64,000 nucleotides of DNA. It comes from Clostridia bacterium. GTDB lineage: Bacteria > Bacillota > Clostridia > Christensenellales > Aristaeellaceae. This document shows, piece by piece, positions 58,473 through 64,000 of this stretch. A program made the translations under genes and the position numbers. Numbering within the stretch: position 1 is the stretch's first letter; every line of letters begins with the position of its first letter. The DNA lies in assembly GCA_017448975.1 (NCBI GenBank), contig JAFSKN010000065.1:1-64000 (forward strand), read 5' to 3'. A model generated the notes under the pieces. That model saw only the letters and a program-made list of their open reading frames with translations. It did not search any database and was not told the DNA's origin.

Positions 58473-59525
58473 TTACACGTGGTTCCGGGGGTCGCAGGCG
58501 TCGGAGAACGCGTTGCCCACCAGGTAGAAGGTGATGGTGATGATGGAAACGATGGCTGCCGGGAACCACAGGGTATACGCGGCCCGGGGGAACACGGCGC
58601 GGGCGGCGGACAGCAGGTTGCCCAGGGAGGGCACCATGATGTCCATCAGGCCCAAATAGGTCAGGGTGGTTTCATAGGCGATGGTGCCGGGGATGGCCAG
58701 GGCCAGGCGCAGAATGATCACGCTGACCAGGTAAGGGAAGATGTTCCTGAACAGGATGCGGCCCAGGCCCGTGCCCAAGCAGCGGGACGCCAAGTTGTAT
58801 TCCCGGTCGCGGTACATGAACACCAAATTGCGCACGTTCCGGGCCGTGGCCAGCCACCCGAAGCCCACCATGGCGATGCCCATGGTCAGCATGGTTTTGC
58901 CCACCATGAGGGCAATAAGGGTCATATAAATGATGGTAGGCACATTGTCGATCAGGTTATACAGCTCGGTGAAGAACCGGTCCAGCTTGCGCACGTAGCC
59001 CCAAATCAGGCCGATGATCACGCCCACGCTGATTTGGCCGATGGACACCAGAACGGCCAAAAGAATGGAGGCGCGGGTGGCGTACCACACCTGGGCCCAG
59101 TAGTCCTGGCCGATGGCGTTGGTACCGAACCAGTATTCCGCGTTGGGAGAAATATACATGCGGTTGAGGGGATCGGGCGCCATGTTGATGTCGTATTTGC
59201 CGATGGCGCTGGCGACAAAAGTGAAAATGAACAGCAGAATAAAAACGATGGACATGATCACGGCGGGCTTTTTCTTTAAGAAATTGGCCCACACGCTCTT
59301 CCAGTAGGAATAGTTGGAATAGGCGATTTTTTCCGCGTCCTGGGCATGGTATTCCGCAAATTCAAACAGCTGGCTTTCCGGCATCTGGCTGCGGGATTTG
59401 GGGTATTCCCGCCCCATGGGCCGTTCCTTCTTCGGTTCGGTATCCACCCTGTCCAAATTGACTTTCAGGTTGACCACCGGCGCTTCCATTTCCTGAACGG
59501 TCTTTTTATTTTCCTGTTTTTTCAT
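58473..59525 (-). CDS. oppC: OppC-type permease, standard architecture
   Basis: A 350-residue permease. A long cytoplasmic tail (about 1-80, with PMGREYPKSRSQMPESQLFEF) precedes the first span (VIMSIVFILLFIFTFVASAIG). The first outside loop is short (about 50 residues) and ends at FGTNAIGQDYWAQV, the counterpart of GTDxLGRD. The EAA loop reads ASRCLGTGLGRILFRNIFPY. It serves as an internal comparison for the RCC1-bearing OppC. Its ATG overlaps the oppB stop by one base (TGATG form). Confidence 0.94.
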   Translation of the reverse strand: MKKQENKKTVQEMEAPVVNLKVNLDRVDTEPKKERPMGREYPKSRSQMPESQLFEFAEYHAQDAEKIAYSNYSYWKSVWANFLKKKPAVIMSIVFILLFIFTFVASAIGKYDINMAPDPLNRMYISPNAEYWFGTNAIGQDYWAQVWYATRASILLAVLVSIGQISVGVIIGLIWGYVRKLDRFFTELYNLIDNVPTIIYMTLIALMVGKTMLTMGIAMVGFGWLATARNVRNLVFMYRDREYNLASRCLGTGLGRILFRNIFPYLVSVIILRLALAIPGTIAYETTLTYLGLMDIMVPSLGNLLSAARAVFPRAAYTLWFPAAIVSIITITFYLVGNAFSDACDPRNHV

Positions 59526-60718
59526 CAGCGCGCATCCCCCTTTCCGGTCAGTTTGATTCTCGGATCGATCAGCGTCATGAGCAAATCGCCTAAGAACACG
59601 CCGATGATGCCCATGGTGGCGTACAGCAGCACGATGCCCTGCACCAGCGGCAGGTCATACCGGCCGATGGCCGTGGTCAGTTCCGGGCCCATGCCGGGCA
59701 CGGCAAAGAAGGTTTCCACCAGCAGGGAGCCGCCCACGGTCAGCAGGATGGAATAAGGCAGGTATTGGGCCAGGGGCACGAAAGCGTTTTTCAGCACGTG
59801 GCGGAACATCACCTTCCGGTCGCTCAGGCCCTTTAATTTCGCCAGGCGGATATAATCCTTGTTCAGCTCGTCCACCATATAGCGCCGAGTCCACAGCATG
59901 TAACCGGCAGTGGAGCCGATGGAGAGGCAAACCACCGGCAGCACCATGGTCAGCCAGGGTTTTTCCGCCGTGGCGTCGTACCGCATGGGCAGGCCCAGCA
60001 GGGATGCCCCGGCGATCATGATGATGGTATAGATGACCAGACGGGGCACGGCGTTGACCACCACGGTGTACCCGGTGCCGATATGGTCGAAAAGCTTATC
60101 CTTATACCGGGCCTGAAGCACGCCCAGCACCACGCCCAGCACCAGGGAAACGGCCAGAGACACCAGGCCGATGCTCAGGGAAACGGACATCTTGGCGGTG
60201 ATCACATCCGTCACGTACTGGTTCTTTTCCAGGCGGATGCTCTTGCCGAGGTTGAACATCATTCTGATACTGTAGCCGTCCTTCAATTCCCCGAAGGGCT
60301 CTTCCCCGCTGAACTTCTGGGACAGGTAAGAGATCAGGGAAACAGGCTCGATGGATTTGACTTCCTTGCCCTTGGCGTTGAATACGCGCATCTGCAGCAT
60401 GTCGCTGAAGAAATCGCCCAACTGGGCCAGCACGGAACGGTTCACATAGCCCGTGCCTTTCGACGCCTGGGGGCTTTCCCGGCAGGCGGGGCAGGCATCC
60501 TCATTGATCAAACCGCTGCCGTCGCAGGTAGGGCAGATTTTCATCAGGCCCAGGCGCTCCAGCTTGGCGTATTTTTGGGCTTCGGTGAATTTTATCAATT
60601 CATCTTCCGTAAAGAAATAGTCGCTTGGCATGAGCCGCAGCAGAAAAAACACCACGCAAACGACCAGCAAAATCACGATCACAGATTGAAACAGCCTTTT
60701 CAGGATGTATTTGATCAT
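59525..60718 (-). CDS. oppB: OppB-type permease with a four-cysteine zinc motif in its first outside loop
   Basis: A 397-residue permease, about 70 longer than normal. First span SVIVILLVVCVVFFLLRLMP (about 12-31), then an outside loop to about 170. In it, Cys62, Cys65, Cys76 and Cys79 form CPTCDGSG..CPAC, a DnaJ-type CxxCxGxG/CxxC zinc knuckle. The OppB sequence resumes at FNLGKSIRLEKNQYVTDVI, matching the family GDLGxS region, and the remaining spans are normal with the EAA loop LAKLKGLSDRKVMFRHVLKNAF. GGAGGGAAG precedes ATG 60718. Confidence 0.93.
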   Translation of the reverse strand: MIKYILKRLFQSVIVILLVVCVVFFLLRLMPSDYFFTEDELIKFTEAQKYAKLERLGLMKICPTCDGSGLINEDACPACRESPQASKGTGYVNRSVLAQLGDFFSDMLQMRVFNAKGKEVKSIEPVSLISYLSQKFSGEEPFGELKDGYSIRMMFNLGKSIRLEKNQYVTDVITAKMSVSLSIGLVSLAVSLVLGVVLGVLQARYKDKLFDHIGTGYTVVVNAVPRLVIYTIIMIAGASLLGLPMRYDATAEKPWLTMVLPVVCLSIGSTAGYMLWTRRYMVDELNKDYIRLAKLKGLSDRKVMFRHVLKNAFVPLAQYLPYSILLTVGGSLLVETFFAVPGMGPELTTAIGRYDLPLVQGIVLLYATMGIIGVFLGDLLMTLIDPRIKLTGKGDAR

Positions 60719-60828
60719 GCGCTTCCCTCCATCCTTTTGAATATTCGTCCGCAGGTTCCTTGCAGGAATCCCGATGAAAACCGTGCCGCCGCAAGCATGC
60801 GGCTTTCATCGAGATTCTATAAACGAAA

Positions 60829-60863
60829 CTTCCGGGGCAGTCCGATGGGGGCCGCCCCGGAAG
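60829..60863 (-). terminator. Intra-operon hairpin between binding-protein and oppB genes (opp2)
   Basis: CTTCCGGGGC (60829-60838) pairs perfectly with GCCCCGGAAG (60854-60863), followed on the minus strand by TTTCGTTT. A second inverted repeat lies at 60773-60810 (GATGAAA..GCCGCAAGCATGCGGC..TTTCATC). Together they probably attenuate transcription into the permease genes, leaving more binding-protein mRNA. Confidence 0.7.
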
Positions 60864-60912
60864 CGTCGTTCAGGTGTCAATCTTGTCCGGTTTTGTCAAC
60901 CGGCGTTCAGGA

Positions 60913-62829
60913 TTATTCAGCGGCGTAAGCGGCAGCCAGAGCTTCCATCTGCTCGGTGGTGTAGGGAACGTCGTTGGTTTCCCAATCCACATAGCGATAG
61001 GCCTGCATGCCGTACATGCTGTACACCTTGGAGTAGTTGTTGATCTTGGTCAGCTCCCAGCCCACTTCGTAGGAGCAGGGGATCACCAGCGCGTGATTCA
61101 GCATGCAGGCTTCGGCCTTGGCGAAGGCGGCGTAGCGGGCATCCATATCATCGGTGATGGCCTTGGCGGCGGTCACCAGATCGGTGAATTCCTGATAAGC
61201 GGCGATCAGGTCGGGATCGTCGTTATCGTTGCAGTTGCTGTAAGCGTTGGAGTAGTAGGCGGCGGTGTCATTGTAGGTTTCCTGGCCCAGGAAGTTGATG
61301 GGATCGGCGAAGTCGGCGCCCCAGCCGTTGATGTGGATGGAAGCCTTGCGGGGCTTGCGCACTTCGTTGGCCAGAGAGGAAATGTAGGTGTTGGTCTTGA
61401 GCACCACGTACTCATCGCCCAGGCATTCGGAGAAGATGTTTTCCAGCACCTTGGCGGTCTGCGCGGCCACGTCGGAGTCGCCTTTGATGTAGTAGTCGAT
61501 GGTCACGGGGAAGGTGACGCCCTTTGCGGTCAGCTCTTCGATGGCCTTGGCCTTGTATTGGGCGGCCAGCTCAGCGTTCACGCGGGCATAGGCGGTGTAG
61601 TCATAGTCCAGGCCCAGTTCGGCGCGAACCAGCTTGGTGTAGTCGGTGCCGTCAGAGGTGAAGGCCACGCCGTTGCCGGTGTAGCAGAAGTTCTGGCAGC
61701 TCAGGGGGTTGATGGCGTTGGTGCGGGCGAAGTAGTTGGTCAGATCCAGGCCGTAGTACAGGCTCTTGCGGAAGTTTTCGTTGGCAATAGCGGTGTTCCA
61801 GTTGGTATCGGGCGTGGTGCCGTCTTCCAGGTTCTTGCTGTAAACCAGATGGATCTGGTAGGAATACTTGGTGGGACGGGCTTCCACCAGGTTGGCCTTG
61901 TATTCGGCGTCGCTGGTTTCATTGTAGATGCCCTGCAGGGTGGCCTGGTCCAGGGACACGTGATCCAGTTCGCCGTTCTTGAACAGCTGGAAGGCCACGG
62001 AGGCGGATTCCACCATCTTCACGGTGACGGTGTCGAAGCGCTTGCAGTTGGCATCGTTCCAGTAGTTGGGGCTCTTGGTGAACACCTTCTGGTTCTGGTA
62101 TTCATAATAGGTGATGGTGTAAGCGCCGCTGTACCACATATCTTCCCAGGTGATGTCGCGGTAGCCGTCCACGCCCACTTCCTCGATCAGCTCGGCAGAC
62201 AGAGGATAGAGGCAGTTGTAGGTGGCCACAGAGGGGAAGTAGGGCAGCTGGTCGATCAGGGTGTAGGTGATGGTGCCGGCTTCGTCGTCGCACGCGATGC
62301 CCACCATTTCGGCGAACTTGCCTTCGGCGTCCAGGGCCTTCACGGCGTCCGCGCCGTCGCTCTCGGTCAGGGCCTTGGTGTAGTTATAATATTCCTCAGC
62401 GCCGGCGATCATTTCCATGGGCATGGAGGCGTTGTAGGAATCGTTCTTGGCATAGTTCAGCACCCATTCCAGGCCGGTGGCCCAGTCGGAAGCCTTCACG
62501 TCCGCCTGCACTTCGCCGTCCTTGTCGAACCAGGTCATACCCTCGTTCAGGGTGAAGATCCAGGTCTTGCCGCCGTCGGGAGACTCATAGGACTTGGCGG
62601 CGTTCAGCTTCAGATTGCCGTGGTTGTCGTTGGTCAAAAGACCGTCGATCAGGTTGCACAGCACGTTCAGGTCGGCCGCGGCCTGGGAATAATGGATATT
62701 CCAGGTTTCCAGTTCACGGGCCTTGGTTTCATAGGTGTTCAGGTTCTTCAGTTCCTCCGCGCCGGCAGTGGATACGGCCAGGGTGGCCAGCATCGCCAGA
62801 GCGAGAACCAGAGAAAGCAGCTTCTTCAT
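60913..62829 (-). CDS. Oligopeptide-type solute-binding protein (family 5), no lipobox
   Basis: A 638-residue extracellular binding protein of the second transporter. Signal peptide MKKLLSLVLALAMLATLAVS then TAGA|EEL; no cysteine, so no lipid anchor. SBP_bac_5 features include PDGGKTWIFTLNEGMTWFD and FRKSLYYGLDLTNYFA. GGAGGAAAG precedes ATG 62829. It resembles peptide-binding OppA/DppA; the ligand is unknown. The gene is the first of its operon, set apart from the permeases by hairpins. Confidence 0.95.
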   Translation of the reverse strand: MKKLLSLVLALAMLATLAVSTAGAEELKNLNTYETKARELETWNIHYSQAAADLNVLCNLIDGLLTNDNHGNLKLNAAKSYESPDGGKTWIFTLNEGMTWFDKDGEVQADVKASDWATGLEWVLNYAKNDSYNASMPMEMIAGAEEYYNYTKALTESDGADAVKALDAEGKFAEMVGIACDDEAGTITYTLIDQLPYFPSVATYNCLYPLSAELIEEVGVDGYRDITWEDMWYSGAYTITYYEYQNQKVFTKSPNYWNDANCKRFDTVTVKMVESASVAFQLFKNGELDHVSLDQATLQGIYNETSDAEYKANLVEARPTKYSYQIHLVYSKNLEDGTTPDTNWNTAIANENFRKSLYYGLDLTNYFARTNAINPLSCQNFCYTGNGVAFTSDGTDYTKLVRAELGLDYDYTAYARVNAELAAQYKAKAIEELTAKGVTFPVTIDYYIKGDSDVAAQTAKVLENIFSECLGDEYVVLKTNTYISSLANEVRKPRKASIHINGWGADFADPINFLGQETYNDTAAYYSNAYSNCNDNDDPDLIAAYQEFTDLVTAAKAITDDMDARYAAFAKAEACMLNHALVIPCSYEVGWELTKINNYSKVYSMYGMQAYRYVDWETNDVPYTTEQMEALAAAYAAE

Positions 62830-62901
62830 TCTTTGCTTTCCTCCCATATTATTTTTGACGTCCCAGTGCATACAGGTATACACTGATGTGTCGTTCAATG
62901 T

Positions 62902-62931
62902 ATTATACAAGTTGCCCGGAAGTTCTGTCAA
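62902..62931 (-). promoter_or_regulatory. Promoter of the second oligopeptide transporter operon
   Basis: Minus strand TTGACA (62931-62926) and TATAAT (62907-62902), both perfect, 18-base spacer, 73 bases before the ATG. Confidence 0.88.
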
Positions 62932-63023
62932 GAAGTATGAAAAAAAAATATTGAAAATACACAAAAAAAGCGAATGAAAGGGGCTTTTGTCCCTCCGTTA
63001 TACAAAAAGCGGCCCTTCCGGGA

Positions 63024-63052
63024 TTGCATTTTCCCGCCACTTTGTGTATAGT
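63024..63052 (+). promoter_or_regulatory. Promoter of the small membrane protein gene
   Basis: TTGCAT at 63024-63029, 17-base spacer, TATAGT at 63047-63052; the ATG is at 63076. Confidence 0.7.
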
Positions 63053-63075
63053 GAATAGAGAAAGGCGGTGACCTT

Positions 63076-63492
63076 ATGAAAAAAATACGGCGCGTATGGC
63101 AGCGCTACATGCTTCGGCCCTTCCTGTATACGGCTTTTTCCCGTCTGGTGCTGGGCCTTTTCGCGGCGCTGCTGTGCGATTATTTTTTCTCCGGCGCGGC
63201 TGGCCGGCCTCTGAAAAACACGCTGTTTTTGCTCACGGCGGCAGTTTTCGTCCTGTTTGCCCTGCTCGCCTGGCTGCGGCTGGACGGGATTTCCCTGCCA
63301 AAACCCCTGAACCTCCGCCTGGGGCCGAAAAAAAGGCGCGGCCGTATCCCCGGGGATATGATCGATTTTGTGGAAGAGGAGCCCAGCGTTCCCTTTGAGG
63401 GCCTGGAGGACGAGGAAAAGGACTGCTGCCTTCTGTGCGCCGATCTGATCTGCGCCGCCGTGTTTTTTCTGGCTTCCTTCCTGTTTTCTTAA
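63076..63492 (+). CDS. Hypothetical membrane protein
   Basis: A 138-residue protein with a basic N-terminus (KKIRRVWQRY), two spans (FSRLVLGLFAALLCDYFF and TLFLLTAAVFVLFALLAWL), a cytosolic stretch with acidic residues, and a C-terminal span with cysteines (CCLLCADLICAAVFFLASFLF). AAAGGCGGTGA precedes ATG 63076. No family recognised. It lies 60 bases before a response regulator gene on the same strand and may share its control. Confidence 0.8.
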   Translation: MKKIRRVWQRYMLRPFLYTAFSRLVLGLFAALLCDYFFSGAAGRPLKNTLFLLTAAVFVLFALLAWLRLDGISLPKPLNLRLGPKKRRGRIPGDMIDFVEEEPSVPFEGLEDEEKDCCLLCADLICAAVFFLASFLFS

Positions 63493-63507
63493 GATTATCC
63501 TAAGCTT
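63485..63507 (+). promoter_or_regulatory. Imperfect palindrome upstream of the response regulator
   Basis: CTTAAGATTATCCTAAG at 63489-63505 is an imperfect 17-base palindrome overlapping the previous stop codon; TATAAT follows at 63516-63521. It could be an operator for autoregulation by the response regulator. Confidence 0.4.
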
Positions 63508-63552
63508 CTCTTTTTATAATTTGAATGGATCGCTTAAGAAGAGGGGTGCTTT

Positions 63553-64000
63553 ATGCGGATTTTGCTTGCGGAAGATGAACGGACCATGGCCGAGCCTATC
63601 ACGGCCTTTCTCCAATATCATAAGTATACGGTGGATTGGGTGGACAACGGGGCGGACGCCTACCGTCAGGCCGTGGCGCAAGCCTACGACGGCCTGATCT
63701 TAGACATCATGATGCCCGAAATGGACGGGCTGACGGTTTTGAGCCGCCTGCGCCGGGAAGGCCACAATATGCCGGTGCTGCTGCTCACCGCCAAAAGCGA
63801 AATCGAGGACCGCATCAAGGGCCTGGACAGTGGGGCGGACGACTATCTGCCCAAGCCCTTCGATATGTCCGAGCTGCTGGCCCGGGTCCGCGCCATGCTG
63901 CGCAGGCGCGATACCTATCACCCCGAAAATATCCTTTTCGGCGGCATGGAGCTGACGCCCGACACCTGCCAGCTTTCCGCCAACGGAAAAACCTTTTCTT
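63553..64000 (+). CDS. OmpR-family response regulator, cut by the window end
   Basis: The first 149 codons of a response regulator are visible. The receiver domain has the acidic pair in LLAEDE, the phospho-acceptor Asp in LILDIMMPEMDG (about residue 52), the Thr in LLLTAKSE and the Lys in LPKPF. After about 120 the OmpR-type winged-helix domain begins (ILFGGMELTPDTCQLSANGK). GAGGGG precedes ATG 63553. A histidine kinase gene is expected just past the window, but that is not seen. Confidence 0.95.
   Translation, partial: MRILLAEDERTMAEPITAFLQYHKYTVDWVDNGADAYRQAVAQAYDGLILDIMMPEMDGLTVLSRLRREGHNMPVLLLTAKSEIEDRIKGLDSGADDYLPKPFDMSELLARVRAMLRRRDTYHPENILFGGMELTPDTCQLSANGKTFS

Noticed and set aside
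60874..62886. A 670-codon plus-strand open frame opposite the second binding-protein gene
   Set aside because: Very rich in Gly, Val and His, the expected complement of the sense codons; no ribosome site.
1..64000. tRNA, rRNA, transposase, integrase or phage genes
   Set aside because: I looked on both strands and found none that I could support.

Overview
The window looks like chromosome of a low-abundance-type Gram-positive anaerobe of the class Clostridia (gut or rumen style). By eye the GC content is well above half, so long antisense open frames occur everywhere. The evidence for the lineage is the gene set: FtsZ with SepF and DivIVA, a SpoVD-like PBP with PASTA domains, a MurE with the meso-diaminopimelate DNPR motif, a rubredoxin-first rubrerythrin, LuxS, a bifunctional Rel, and a RecJ-Rel-SecD neighbourhood. 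No rRNA, tRNA, CRISPR array, transposase or phage gene was seen.

Layout. 1-323 is the right part of a long palindromic repeat. 324-6199 holds metabolic and stress genes (aldo/keto reductase, P-loop protein, thrC, SpoU methyltransferase, rubrerythrin, a LoaP/NusG-like antiterminator, luxS). 6367-11122 is one plus-strand operon for a minimal type IV pilus/type II secretion-like machine with PilC, pseudopilin-like proteins and PilT. 11207-17416 (minus) is an operon of GH38 alpha-mannosidase, class 3 lipase and Na/Pi cotransporter. 17551-32025 (minus) is the division and cell wall (dcw) cluster mraZ-ftsL-PBP-murE-mraY-murD-ftsW-murA-ftsQ-ftsA-ftsZ, which lacks rsmH, murF, murG, murC and murB. 32501-37062 contains a phosphoesterase, a zinc-ribbon protein, a secreted CAP protein, a GNAT protein and TatD. 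37127-41106 is a second division cluster (HlyD-like, YggS, SepF, DivIVA). 41323-48219 holds a Sel1-repeat protein, rel, recJ and a degenerate secD. 48461-62829 holds two complete oligopeptide ABC importers in tandem, both on the minus strand. The window ends in a membrane protein and the start of a response regulator gene.

Most striking are the two oligopeptide importers. The OppC of the first carries an entire seven-repeat RCC1-like beta-propeller in its first outside loop; its OppF carries a coiled-coil insert of about 190 residues between Walker A and the Q-loop. The OppB of the second has a four-cysteine DnaJ-like zinc motif in its first outside loop, and its two ATPases are fused. Both binding proteins lack a lipobox. 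I infer that these added domains take part in substrate or binding-protein capture outside the cell; none of this is shown by the sequence itself.

A second theme is cell division. SepF has six 10-residue Gln/Tyr repeats, and FtsZ, FtsQ and the HlyD-like protein carry similar Gln/Pro/Tyr-rich disordered segments. A third is non-coding: five short inverted-repeat elements built from 7-base units sit just downstream of stop codons (murA, ftsW, mraY, murE and the GNAT gene), and a 446-bp element with perfect 18-bp inverted ends lies between murD and ftsW.
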